Source: Cyclospora cayetanensis
Taxonomy: Eukaryota; Apicomplexa; Conoidasida; Eucoccidiorida; Eimeriidae
Length of the DNA: 64,000 nucleotides
Assembly: GCF_002999335.1 (NCBI RefSeq)
Contig: NW_020312303.1
Location: 1 to 64,000, forward strand
Reading direction: 5' to 3'
Shown here piece after piece: positions 12,700-24,685 of this stretch. Positions within the stretch are counted from its first letter, which is position 1, and every line of letters begins with the position of its first letter. The position numbers were made by a program, and so were the translations under genes. Under the pieces are notes generated by a model. That model saw only the letters and a list, made by a program, of their open reading frames with translations. It ran no database searches and was not told the origin of the DNA.

Positions 12700-15600
12700 A
12701 TGCCGAAGGCAGAATTTGGAACGCCAAAATGGATGAGCAACAGAATAAAAGCTTCTGGTCTTCAGAAACTGCGCTGGTATTGCCAGATGTGCCAAAAGCA
12801 ATGCAGAGACGAAAATGGCTTCAAGGTATCACACGCACAACTAGCACACACAGCCTCAGCAGAGGGCTCTGTCATGATGTACGTACAACTCGCGCCATGC
12901 TTAAGATAGGCTGATACCGTAGCTGAATTTTCTTTTTATTCCTTCCTCATAAGTCTCTTTCGTCTATTACTGTGCTTGCAGTGCCATCGAATGTCTGAGG
13001 GCCACCAGCGTGCCATGCAGCTTTTCATTCAGCGTCCTGGGCAGTTTATGGACGAATTTTCCCGCGAGTTCGAAGATGAGTTTATGAAACTCATGAAGAC
13101 AAGGTAAATGCAGAAGCACATGCTTTCCCTCTGCGTTCGTCAATCGCTCTTATTGTATTTGCTAATTTTTACATCTGCCATCAAAACCTTTGTTTCTGAA
13201 AGGTTTTTGCCTCCTGTTTCCAGTTGCGCCAATGCTTCCTTGTCTGCTCCTGCCTTTCTCTTCATGCCTTACTTAGTACCGGTCGCTTTGGTCCCGCAGA
13301 GCTTCTCCCTCCCCCACAGGGCTGTTGTTCTCATTCTTGCATTCTAATTTCTTGGCTGCTACCATAATTGTTAGGTGCTATGGCTGAATTTTGTTTCTCT
13401 TACAAACTCAGGTACTGTCGTACGCGAGTGTTGGCCAATACGGTGTATAACAACGTTGTCTGCGACAGGCACCACATTCACATGAATGCAACCATTTGGG
13501 TCACACTTTCTGAATTCGTTCAGGTAATGGTCTCTCTTGACACCTACTCTTTCCTGCATTAGGTTGTAGGTATACTTTGTCCGCCAAATGTAATGCCACT
13601 AGAGGCAAATTTGCCCATACTGTGCATGAACAGACGCATTAGGTGTGTTTAGCAGCTGGATAAACAGCGTTGTGGTTTGGCCGTTTCTAATATGCGTTTC
13701 AGAAGGTACAGCAAATCAAATGGTAGCTACAGCAACAGTCTATATCGATGAGCATTTTGTGCGCAGTACCTGGGGGCGACGGACAAGTGTAAAATAGAGC
13801 ATACACCAAAGGGATGGTATGTGGAGTATATCGACCACGAAGAGCTAGCCAGAAAGGTACGCAATAGCAGTGCAGTGAATTCTCGTTAAAAATGCGTGTG
13901 CAGTGGCCGACATCACGAGTACAGCCAGACTAGCTGGAAATAAGTACATGCAGTCACGTATAGCAAGCTTCATAAGATACAGGGAATCCAAATATACAAG
14001 CACGCGAATTCCCCATGGGCAGCTTTACAAATAAACCAAACGTAACGGCGATGGAACTTATGCCGGTTCCCATTGTGTCTTTTCGGCTGTATGGTCATGG
14101 CTTGTGAATGCAGAAAGAAGAGGAAAGAAAGAGAAAAGTAGAAAAATCTCAGGAGGAAGCGCGTAGGGAGCATATTCAGGCCCTTGTTGAAGAAGCTAAA
14201 CAACGCGGCGCCTTCCGAAAGCCAGTGAGACGCATCCTATATCTACTGTTTATATTCCCATGTGTTCTTTTTGCCATTGGAGCTGGTTGGTTGTGTAGAA
14301 AGCTGCAGTACACAGTAGCAGTGTCTGCCCACAGAAGAGAGTAATTATGTTCGAAAGGTACTTTTAAATAACTACTGTGTACCCCGTGAATTGGAGAAGG
14401 GCAGCGGTTACTTTTCGTGTAACCATATTTCACTATCATTCCTGATTCTGTATATCTCATTTTGCCTGTGTTATCTCCGTTATTATCTTCTTTCTGCCTT
14501 CACAATGTAAAACATAGGGCATAGCGTGTAAGCACCTGTGGCGTGCATGACAACTTCAGTGCACAGGAACGTCATGGCATAATCTGTTACCTTTTGCTTG
14601 TGTAGTGACGAACAGAATGATGCTGCCGGAACTTTGAATGCTTAGGAATATACGCCGTTGCAGCGAGAGAACGGCCAACTAATTGCTCTTAGCTTTACAA
14701 AGCAGCATAAGGAGTCAAGGGACAAGATAAATGCTTTGGAGCAGTTGTACAAACAGATGAAGCATGGTCGAGAGGGTAACAGCGATAGACAGCCAGAGAA
14801 ACGCAAGGTATGCAAAAGAGAGCAGGACGGCGATTATTATTCTCATGCCCTTGGTATTCTAGTGTCATACTCATGATTCCGTCAATCCTGTAGTGCCTCT
14901 GTCATTTGCTTTATTTTCTTCTTTCTGCTTTCACAATCGCGCCCTTCAATTTTTCCCGAAATCTATTCGTCCTGCCTGTCGTGGCTGTTCACTCCATATA
15001 TACACGCCTTCTCAGTTTACTGCGATGATTCCGCGGGACAAAATCACTCATACTGTACTGTGTGTACTTTTCTTTGTACCTATATGAATTGATGTGTGTC
15101 TCGTATATTTTTGTATTTCTTGCACTACGATTTTTCCCATACCATCCCTTGTGTGTACATTGTAGCTATCTGCGATGGAGGCGTTGGCGGTTGAGGCGGA
15201 GCACCGCGAGCAAAGGGCAGCGCTTGGTGAAAGCAGTGATTCCTTTGAACAGAGCCACGCTCTCTCATCATCGAAAAGGCGCAATATGGCACAGAAAGGG
15301 GATACTGAAGGGGCTTGCGACAGTTCCCACCTGACACCACCTCCACACAAGCATGCTGGTGCAGACTGGTGAGGGTCACTGTCCCACAGACAGGGCATCA
15401 CACGCACAAGCATAGGCTCTATAGTACCCGGCAAATATAGCTCAAGCTGAGAACATTTGCTTTGAAAACCTTAGAGGCGCCACATTAAGTGGTCAACGAT
15501 TCAGAGGAATCATAAATTGGGCGAGGGGATCGAAGAGATACATGGAATCTATACTTTAAAGGGAAATATACTATGATATGGTCACAGGTGGATACGGCCA

Positions 15601-16813
15601 GGAATAGTTGTTAAGGCGATGCACAAAACGCTCGGCGAAGGACAGTACTACAAGCAGAAGGGAGTGGTCAAGAGCGTAGATGGGAGGTAAACCGAAAGGC
15701 AGGCGAAAAAAGCACTATGCGGGCGATAAAGGAAGCAGGCTTCGGCAGAGTGTACGAGTTGTAGGGAGTAGGTCATCGCGAAGGCCGCGAGCACTGCCAC
15801 AGAATATGAATTGTCACTTGGGTATTGTTAGACTCCGGCTAGGCATTGAACTATTAAATTGAGTAGCAAATTCTGCGTGAACATGCGCTTCTGCCTTTTT
15901 TGCTTACTTCAGCTAGAAACATATTCGTTTGCTGCTTCACCCCTGGTGACGGGGTTAATCAACTATACTTATGCTCTCGTTTGCTGCCGTAAGGCTCCGC
16001 TATTCATGTTGGTCTTCTAGTTGTTATGTATGATGTCCATTAGCATGACCAATGATTGCTTTTTACATTTCACCGTTTACAGGTATTCCGCTGTTTTGGA
16101 GATGTTAGAAGGTGGAGCAATACTAAAACTCGACCAAGAGTATCTAGAAACTGTAATACCAGTGAGCCAAATACATATATAAACTGTTCCTTTCTGTATC
16201 ATCTCATGTAGTGCTATTGTTGTCTTCAATGTCCTGCCTTGGTCTCTCTTTGCGTTTCTCCGACGACGTATACCCATTTTTCTATCGTGCTGTCCTTGTT
16301 TGCCTTGTTTGCCGAGAGCATGGGCTCTTTCGTTATAACTAGCAATCGAGAAGAACACATACATGTTTTTGGAGGAGCTCTGTTAACTAATTACGTTCAA
16401 GCAATTGAGTATGAGTAATAGTTGTGAGCTCCATTTACTCTGCATTGTGAGTATGGTATGGTATGCCGGCTCAGCCAATCGGAGGTCGCATTTGTGTTGT
16501 GCTTGGCATGTGGCGGGGGCACGAGGGTAGACTAGAGCGTCTGGACATAGATTCATATTCAGCAAAAGTCACCCTTGACTCTGGGCCTCTGTTTAAGCTA
16601 CAACAATACAAAAATGCTTCAGGTCGGTTGACTCTCTAGATGTAGCTTTGCACATAGTATACTTTGTATATTTCAATATTGTTTCATATTATAAACGCGT
16701 ACACCTTAGTTCGAACACATTCTGTTGTGTTTGTGCTACTGTCAATCTGCGCAGGGGTCCCTGTTGAGGGGCTGCCCTACGAGCACATCTGCAAACTACA
16801 CCGACAGAAGTGA
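12700..16813 (+). CDS. KIN17: KIN17-family DNA/RNA-binding protein (11 exons)
   Basis: KIN17 is a nuclear protein linked to pre-mRNA processing, DNA repair and replication. Exons: 12700-12825, 12982-13103, 13412-13523, 13767-13856, 14114-14224, 14664-14807, 15166-15368, 15588-15686, 16083-16161, 16475-16622, 16755-16813. Phases agree at every junction and give 430 residues (human about 393). Residues 1-42 include the near-invariant LQKLRWYCQMCQKQCRDENG. C28, C31, H44 and H50 form the zinc finger, which is split by intron 1. A winged-helix region follows (HMNATIW, KGWYVEYID), then a basic coiled coil, and a C-terminal tandem SH3/KOW-like part (WIRPGIVVKAM, LDQEYLETVIP, GPL, VPVEGLPYEHI). The start is the first ATG in frame with the conserved N-terminus. 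The exon 10 donor (GTCGGT) is weak, making the junction before VPVEG the least certain. Confidence 0.93.
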
Positions 16814-17339
16814 CTCGTTTATTCGGTAGTGCGTAGTGCTTGCAGTGGTGAAGGTTTATCGACACATACGAGGCCACGCTGACTGGATAATCATATTGGA
16901 TTCTTGGTGTTGCGCAGACAGCAGTTTGCTGTCGATATGGTTATTTGCCCACTCGCAAGTAACGGCAAACGTAAAGACCAGCTCAGGGGAGAGCTGTTCG
17001 CCCATTTTCCCCCATCGTTTTTCTTGCATCCTATTAAATGCCAGTTTCACGACACCATTTTGTCACAACATGGATTGTTGCTATAGGCGAAGGTCTACAA
17101 ACTACTATTCGCCAACATTTTGTAAGCGAATCGGTGCATTCCCTTGTGCTCTCCAGCCAGACAGAGCATCTAATAGAACCTCCGCTGATATATGGTTGGA
17201 GAACGTTGGACAGATGCCACCGCGGTCTCTGCGTATTTTTCGTAGTGCCATCTCCGCGCCCGTCCCTGAACGTACCGCCACACTACTGGACGACCAGCTT
17301 GCAAATGATGCGACGCTTACACCAGGAATATTACACACT
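16814..17339. other. Short convergent intergenic interval
   Basis: The KIN17 stop (16,813) and the stop of the secreted-protein gene (17,340, opposite strand) face each other across 526 nt. The interval should hold both 3' ends. I see no further gene; a 189-codon + strand frame over 16,836-17,405 runs into the antisense of the neighbouring gene and has no recognisable domain. Confidence 0.5.
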
Positions 17340-18414
17340 TTAGGATGGGTTGAGCGCCGTCATTTCCAGAAGAGCAAGGCTTTGGTTTGTCATGCTTTCG
17401 TATGAGGGGGGCTGCTCTGCTTGGTAGATGTCCGGAAAGATGTGCGACAGGTCATATGGGTTCATTATTCTCCTCCGCCCCAGACTGTTTGAGCCTTGCA
17501 CTTCGGTATTTTCATTCTCCATGGTCATCTGCGCAGCCTCAGGGAGGCTAGCCCCGGGAGGGGTGCCGGTGTCTGGAATGTGCGCACTTGGCGTCGGTGG
17601 CAAGGAACGGGCTGAATAGCGGCGGTCAGGTTCGGCGGCTATCCCCATGTAGCTGCTCGTGCTGCGGCCTGGCTCGCTGATCCTGGTAGTCTGGGGGTCC
17701 CGGTAAACTACTTCGGGCAACCGACTGAGGTTCGCTGGGCTCGTGCGACTAAGCCTATTAGGCCCGCTGCGCATGTCACTGAGCTGTGAAGTCGTAACAT
17801 TGGTACTCCTGGCGATGAGTGGCGGATATGACCCACGCTCCATAGATGGGGTGTTTGAAGGTGAACGCACACTTTGGTAATCAGTGTTTTCTGCAAAAGC
17901 CGGACTAGCATGGAAGGTGTCTGTGTACCCTGGCTGTGATAATCTATTCATTCCAGCGTACGGTGGAAGTGACATGCTACTTGGTTGTGGCTGGCTTATT
18001 GTCCTCTCCCTGGGGCTCATGCTAGGGCGCCCAGGCCAGCTGTTGGCGCTACCGTCGTAGTAAGTCGGGAAACTACTGTTGTTCTGAGGATCGAGGATGG
18101 TCGGAAACGACATCCTTGAGCTTTTCATCAGTGTCTCTGGCCGGTTTTGTTGCAAAGAAGTCCTGTTTATTGGATTTCTTCTGTTTTCATAGGCACGCAT
18201 TGCGTTTGACAATTCCTGGACAGAGTTCCACTGTCGACTGGTCCAGTCAGGCTCAATTGTTGGCTGAAGCTCTCTATTCATCAAACTAGCCGTTGAAGCA
18301 TAATAAAGGCTTCCGTTTGAGGCTGCTTGACCAGTGGTGAAGCAGACCGGAGCCACTAATAAGAGTGCCAGTAGGGCATTTTTCAGTCCGGCGGTTTCCA
18401 GAAAACGACGACCC
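17340..18414 (-). CDS. Secreted Ser/Pro-rich protein with PPxY motif, family unknown
   Basis: I do not recognise the family. The frame is open for about 1.1 kb on the - strand (to 18,437). Near the start is a hydrophobic segment (NALLALLLVAPVCF) with a plausible signal-peptidase site after TGQA. The remaining roughly 330 residues are rich in Ser, Pro, Arg, Asn and Thr and lack hydrophobic segments, so the product is probably secreted and disordered. Near the C-terminus is AEQPPSYESM, a PPxY motif of the kind bound by WW domains. No ATG precedes the signal peptide in frame: the frame opens at GTG after a stop. A splice acceptor (TTTGTGCAG) just before 18,414 suggests a short upstream exon carrying the start codon, which I could not fix. 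In an apicomplexan this could be a secretory-organelle or vacuole protein, but that is a guess. Confidence 0.68.
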
Positions 18415-20829
18415 CTGCACAAATGCAAACGGCGCACGATAAAATCATATGCATGTGTTAACCCTGGTGATGCGACCTAAGTCACATTCATGTTTGCTAC
18501 TCAGAGTTGCCATGAACTCGATAGACGCCGTACAAGGTGAGACCCCTGCGCTGGACTGCTAGAACCTCTTTGAGGGTATTCTCTCGAGAATGGTCAAGAA
18601 TCATTTATTTTGCACAAATACAACATAGTACAATAATTTTTTGCATCAAGCCCTGTCTGTTGTGAGGAAAAGCCCAGGCACTCCAGGCGATGGGGTAACG
18701 CATCATCCTGTGTGACCTTCGCCAACTGACACTCACGCCATTTCGTAAATGACTTGATTGGACATGAAATAACGAAACCAAGAGAATTCAAAAAGGTATT
18801 AAATTTCTTTATTGGGAGTAGTGGTTAGCTGCTTGCTGCAAGAGCCTTCAACCTCGGAGCAGTGCTACGGGATGGTTTCTTTTGACACATCGTAACCGTG
18901 TTGGCTTCTGAATCGGCAATACCATGGGGATGCCTGTCTGCTATGTCAGTAAATGAGGCGCCCTGAATAAAAGCTGCAATATGGCAAATATATGTAGCAC
19001 CAGTGTACTTGGTGTAAAAGAAAATAAAGAGTTGGGCCAGGATACATTGGACCAGGTGGCCGACAACGGCCTAAACAGCCAACAGAGTGATCGCGCAAAA
19101 GGAAATTTGTTGGTACCATAATATATATTAAATCACAATCAACAAAATATGGCAAAAAGTGTGTGAAATTCGTTTGATTGGGTGGTTTGGTTTGAGCTTA
19201 ACGAGCCGATGCCAGGCATTAGACATTGCCCCTGTAGTGTCCGCCCCAGGACATTAGCTTTGTAACAGCGCGAAAACCTTTATAGCAAGACCTCAAGCTG
19301 GCTCACCAGTGCCTTTGGCACGTCCCTGTAGCCCCGCAAATGAATGCAAAGCTTCCGTCGTTGCCCGCAGCACGGCTTGCAGAGCGTGCTCAAACGCCGC
19401 TGTTAAAGGGGTTGATCATCTAGCCCTCGCTGCTGGCACTATACCTTGATTCCTACAACCCGAACAGAAAGTCAAGCGGGCGGCTATTTGTTTTCGTCTG
19501 CTATTTATCGAGTTGGCACCAGAGTTATGCTAGCGACTGCCGATGACCTCGGTTTTCCGACATAATCTGCGGAGTGTTTTGTTACATGGCTCTGCGTTTG
19601 CCACAACGCTTTAGATTGATTCCTTTGTCAAACAACATCTCACTCTACTTCTTGTCCACGCATGCGATTAGTAAACTGGCACTTTGCTAATCTTACCTCG
19701 ATCAAGTCTCTTCTTTGTCGTTGCCGTAGGTTATTGGGTCGTGTACTTGGTATGCCAAGCGTAGTCTCTGTACCTATCAGGAGCGTGTACTTTTCTTGTG
19801 CTTCTTGTGTAGTTTCGTTGGAAATAGCCACCTTGTTCGGTCATTGTGTTGAGCCAAGGTGTACTCCAGCGCTCCCTAGTAAACGATGTATTTTCAAGAA
19901 AGAATCCGGACAAATTTGACTATTCGGTTCGCCCGCTCGTAAATCGCTGCTGCTTCGAAGCAGAGCTAGATCAATACGATAGAAGTCTATATTGTTAGCT
20001 TGTGCGGTAGATGATACACGCAACTCGGTGGGACCGGTCGGGGTTGTGAAAAGCTACATTACTTATCAATTGCTGAAATTCACGGCCCTATAAATCGCAG
20101 AGGCCTACAGAGACTCTGTTAAGCTTCACAGGTAGCCTGAATATTTAGTTTTGCAACACTCTCCAGTAGAGCCACAACATCCAAGGGCTACTTGGTTTCC
20201 AAACAACTATAGCTGCTGCTCTGCTGCTCAGCCCAAAGCCCGCTAACCCGATTGAGTAGGGCACGCTCAAGAAGTGACGGGTGCCGTTGTCAAAGAAGTT
20301 GTGAACAGCCTTGCACACTTTCACCGTCCTCATCGCTTGAGCTCCGCCCCAAAACATAAATCAAGTGTCAACAGAAATGTATCATGAAGTTGCCGAGTGT
20401 TTTGCACTAGAGCCCCCCTTTTCCCTGCCCCTAAGTCCTCAGAGTTCTGACACAAAGGGAAGGAACAGCTAAGGCGCGCGGTGTTTTATCCTCTATATAT
20501 CACGATCAGGTACATCTAATTGCACACAGCATCTGGCGCAAACGCACACAATGCGGAGTTTTTTAAGGGCTAAGGCTGGTTGACATACCCACGGTATTCA
20601 TAGGTTGCAGTTCCCGATTGGGCTCTTTGACTTTAGCCAAAGACGCAGATGCTGTGCTTAGTTGCTTCAAACCATCAAGTATTCCACCAATTTGAAGCCT
20701 TCCCTTCGATTGTTTGATTGCATCCCTGCGGCTACCAGACGTGACATTTGAGGCAAACCCGGTACAAACCACTGATTCAGTAGTTCTTTTCTCAATGCTG
20801 GATTGATCGAACTCAAGTTTCATATTTCT
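18415..20829. other. Gene-poor region
   Basis: Should contain the 5' exon and promoter of the secreted-protein gene near 18.5 kb. Otherwise only short frames are found. An 86-codon - strand frame (20,563-20,823) abuts repeat family B and could belong to the same element, but it has no identifiable motif. Confidence 0.4.
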
Positions 20830-21225
20830 TGACGTACCGCTTTATTGTAAGATCCCTCTGCTAACCCTTAGCAGGCCTCCCAATGCTTGCTCTTGAGCTG
20901 GTCTCCGCAATACCGATGAATCAAGTCTTGTGCAAAAGGTTGAGCTGTACTTGTCTTTGCAGTCAAGCGACCTCTTCATAAATAGACCCACCTTTGAAGT
21001 GCTCTCCAATCGGATAAAAATTGAGTAGCTACCCATCCTTACTGTTGTCATACTATCCTGGTCGGCGTAACCTAATTGAAGCGTCCATATGCACTTTTTG
21101 GCTGACAAATCATATTGCCCTGCTGGGCGTAAAGCGACTGCGTTTACAGTTCAGGTTTGCAGGCTGGCCTTCGCCGCCCAAACAGGCGTTTTGCCACTGT
21201 CGGCATGTATCGCCACAAGGTTTTT
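20830..21225 (-). repeat. Dispersed repeat family B, copy 1
   Basis: Collinear with 31,125-31,620. Shared blocks include 'cagtcaagcgacct', 'gtagctacccatccttac' versus 'gtagtcacccatccttac', and 'catactatcctggtcggc', followed by 'gcaggctggccttcgccgcc' versus 'gaaggctggcctctgccgcc'. This copy lacks about 85 nt present in the second copy, between 'gtgctctcc' and 'aatcgga'. On the - strand both encode GYADQDSMT-VRMG in one frame, but stops break it. The class is unknown; it could be an LTR or internal part of a Ty3-type element. Confidence 0.7.
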
Positions 21226-21399
21226 CTCTCGTTTTTTTACTCATGTCGCACAAACATTAGATTATTGAAAAGAAGATAATTGTACTAGACTTAAAGATCT
21301 GTTGCAAGGAATCCTGACATTCCACTACATTCACAGCCAATGCACAAGCAAGGGAAAAGCTGCATGAAACCATGTGGTGCTACGAATTGTGGATCCCCA

Positions 21400-22110
21400 T
21401 TTGAGGTCTCCGTAGGAAGACAATTAAATCCAGACACAAACTAACTTGATAGAGAGTTATTAAATGTTGAATTTTTGTCCAAAGAGCTCCCACCTTTCCC
21501 TGCTCACGCCCATATAAGCTTCCGACATGGAGGTAGAGGGATATCTAGGGTATGCAACAATGCTTTTGAAGGACTCCAGTCATTCATAGCTTGTTTGTTA
21601 TAGCTTTTGGCACATATGCGCACAACCCTGCGTCTCCTTCAAGCGAGGTATCAGTGCGCTGCAGTAGATAAGATTTATAACAGACATACCAATCGATAGC
21701 TGCCTTATGGATTCTCAGCTTAATATAACTAGTGCTATAATGCTTTAAGTAAGGTCTCCGAAGAAAGACAATTAGCTCCCGATTCTACACAAACTTCATG
21801 GAACGCAATCGAATTTAGTCAAGAAAGGTCATAGCTTCCCGTCCCCTAGCCTCTCAGGATTTACGACATGAGGGAAGCGGCATCGACAGTGCGTATTGCT
21901 GCATCCTCTAAGCACTCCGAGCACTCACCCACTCGTAGCTAGTTGCACATAGCATCTAGACCAGACGTACACTGCATTGCGTCTTCTTGTATGGAGCAAT
22001 CAGTGCTTTGTAATACATCAGATATACAAGCCCACAAACCAATTGAGTTATTTACAAGCTCTCAGCTAGATATAACTATTGTGGTAAAAAGTGTTGCAGT
22101 GTAGCTAACC
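21400..22110 (+). repeat. Tandem duplication of a ~350-bp unit (repeat family A)
   Basis: Two head-to-tail diverged copies: about 21,402-21,749 and 21,750-22,110. Matching blocks recur at the same spacing: 'ggtctccgtaggaagacaat' / 'ggtctccgaagaaagacaat', 'caaccctgcgtctccttcaa' / 'tgcattgcgtcttcttgtat', and 'cagcttaatataacta' / 'cagctagatataacta'. Further partial copies sit near 1.6 and 11.6 kb, so the unit is dispersed as well as tandem. No long open frame is present. It may be a solo LTR or a non-autonomous element. Confidence 0.62.
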
Positions 22111-24229
22111 CCGCTACATCTAGCGGTTAACGGCATGAATTAGGTAGTATTACCCCTAGAGCTAGGGGCGTTGCATGCCTTTAGCGTTTCAGGGCACTCA
22201 GAAGCTAAATTCGATTACTTCAGATGCGCGACCGTCTATCCAAGACGTTAAAGAGCACTTCGCACAACTTGAATGGTTGTGGGGCAGAGTATAACTCTAA
22301 AGCTTTGTTGATATCGTGTGCTAATGCCTATTGGTTCAGTGTAACAGAGAAATTGAGCTTAGTTATGGGAAAGGATGAAGAATGACCATATAACTAAAAC
22401 GTATTCTTCAGTTGCCTGTTTGTGACAGAAGCGGCACTGATGCCCACTTCGCCATAATTGGAGAAGCTATGGCCTTCAATATTCCAAACATGCCTGCACA
22501 CAGCAGTGTACTGAGAGGGAATTTACTATATGCAAGCAGTCTTTTCGTCGTTATTTTGCATAGAGTTGACTGCTCCCCTGAAGCACACGGTCATTTTCAG
22601 TAACACCAACACTTTGTTGTCGGTGATGGGATGAGATGCTGGCGTGCAGCAGCTGGCACTGAGAACATGAAAGCGTGGGAACAACAATTTGCCCACGTCT
22701 ATTTATGAAATATTTGCATCGAAATGTGAAACGGGGAGAAAATTGTCTTTTTCCTTGAGATAGAGTTCACATCAGCGGTTTTGGGAAGGCTGCGCAGGAC
22801 TGTGTCCGGATGTGAAACATCCACACGCGCACTCGGTCCGCATTGGAGCCCCTCGCTACCTCATCATGTCGAGGAGGCTCAAGGCAGCACCAAAACTTAA
22901 TTTCGAGATCCATTCTAGGAATAGGCTCTCGCTGGAGCCGGTGCCTGTGGAAGGTCATCGAAGGATAACAAGCTGGCTTAGATGTACGGCGCGTGTTTAG
23001 GGTACAGAGAAGCTTCCTAGGGTCTTTCGTATTCTTTAAGGCTATTAGCTTTGTCAAATAGCACTTATTATGCGGGTATTTGGAGATGCTTCAAATGGAA
23101 AGAGCGCTGCCAAACCTCAGCTATCCGAAGATTTGTGCCCCCGATTAGGCATGGTAGCTTATTGCATAGAGGATCACTCCGTTCCTACAGTGTTATTCTT
23201 ATCCCGCTGTGCAGCAAACACCATTCATGAACAGCCTAAATAGCCTGTGTGGCGTGGCCTCGCACACGGAAAAATTACACAAGCAGCACTTCGACAAAAA
23301 AGTGCCCTGAGTGCTACAAGGGTGCAGCTGCGCTCAGCTTAGATGCCCTCCTCCCCTCATGCCTGGATGTCTAAGGGGCGTAAGAAGGGGAAGTGACAAA
23401 TTCTGAGAAACTGACTCAACAATTTTTTGTTCAGTTTGTACTTAAAACTTTTGTGCAACATGTGGACAGACTTTTGTTAAGAGTCAACTGGCCCACTACC
23501 CCTGGCACATGGTTGACGTAGATGCGCTATAAAGTTGTAATATGCAAGCTCTTCCTGCAACTTCAAGGACTTGGTGTATGCCAAGATGAAACTTCTAAGC
23601 TGCTGAATCATGCCTCGTTATCTGGGTAATATGCTGGATAAGGCATACCTAAGGGATCAAGTTGGGCACTGCTGATAACACTGTATTCGTTAAAAATTCA
23701 GGAGGCATGACAGTTAGACCCGTCCGTAGTAGTAAGTCCACTTTTGAAAGTGAAACAACATGCAGGTTTTCAAGCTTTAACAGTGAAGTGAGGAACAGTT
23801 ATGTACCCTGTTAGCAAGGATCGACGTGTCCACCTCATCCTTGGAGCCACGTTTAATAGGCTTGACGAATCGCTGTAGTAGTTTCAAATCTTATTCATGG
23901 TGACTCGGTACGTCACGTATCCGTATTATGGAGAGTGCTCGTGCGCACAGCACAAGAGAAGTTGAACTTATGAATACTTCTTCACATAATTTAAGCCGTA
24001 TGTCAAGGTATGCTGTTTCAGCGCCCTTATGTTATGACATCTAGATGCTCGCTATCATTTAAACACTGCTCCTCCGTCGGGTTTGATACACAGGTACTGC
24101 ACAACTGACTATATCCTCTGTATCCTGTTCACCTCCCCCCACAATGCTTTTGGCAATACCTTACAACCAAAACTTTCGATTTTAGGCACGCATATAGGAA
24201 ATGCGAAGAATGTCGAATACTATGGACAC
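22111..24229. other. Gene-poor region
   Basis: No recognised gene. Around 22,740-22,800 a short block resembles one at 63,215-63,285 (see that entry). The rest is unassigned. Confidence 0.4.
22735..22805 (-). repeat. Short dispersed repeat (family C), copy 1
   Basis: The run 'tccttgagatagagttcaca' followed by 'ttttgggaaggctgcgcagga' corresponds to 'tcttgagatagagtttgcta' followed by 'tttaggaagattgagcagag' at about 63,222-63,275. Only about 60-70 nt are clearly alignable by eye. Confidence 0.4.
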
Positions 24230-24259
24230 TTGACTCCGAAAGCTCTTAGGGTCCGCCTT

Positions 24260-24560
24260 GTGAATCGGAACCTAGTTGAGGCACAAATTCCACGAGCTAT
24301 CGAGTTGCACTGCGGCCCGGTACTGCCATACCGACATTTCACACCATCGTGCCACCAGCACACGCCAAGAAGGCATCGTAATGACGAGGTTCTCGCTCAT
24401 CCAGCTTTCTTCTAAAGTTCTGGACTGCTACAAACAAGGCTTGTGAATATTGTACCCTCGGCACTGATTGCATCTGGAACAGCCAGCTACTCACTCCTAC
24501 GCAAATGATTGACAGTTTGCGGTGGCACCATGGATGCAACAGGGTCTTTCTGCAATTAGC
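24260..24560 (+). mobile_element. Possible Ty3/gypsy RT N-terminal fragment
   Basis: One frame reads RAIELHCGPVLPYRH, which resembles the 'H-I-L-PGA-P-YR' motif opening the RT domain of Ty3/gypsy elements (compare HRIELIPGSAS in the relic at 30 kb). A frame change then gives QGLVNIVPSALIAS, resembling 'G-I-PS-SP--S'. Both are weak and in different frames, and no further pol domains follow before the epsilon-tubulin gene. Confidence 0.35.
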
Positions 24561-24685
24561 GTTTGGCGACAAAAAGCGTGCACACTAGGGACCTGAGAGG
24601 TCTTCATAACATGTGCTGCAAGCTGTCTGCCGGCTTGTCCTTTGTAGGCCTTCGACCCACAGAATATGGCGAGTCCCCCAGCGTT

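Noticed and set aside
16836..17405. 189-codon + strand frame between KIN17 and the secreted-protein gene
   Set aside because: Runs into the antisense of the secreted-protein gene, overlaps short frames on the other strand and shows no family features.
20842..21108. GYADQDSMT peptide resembling a Ty1/copia RNase H 'GYSDADWAG' motif
   Set aside because: The match stops after a few residues and the same peptide recurs only because the DNA repeat is conserved; frames are broken in both copies.
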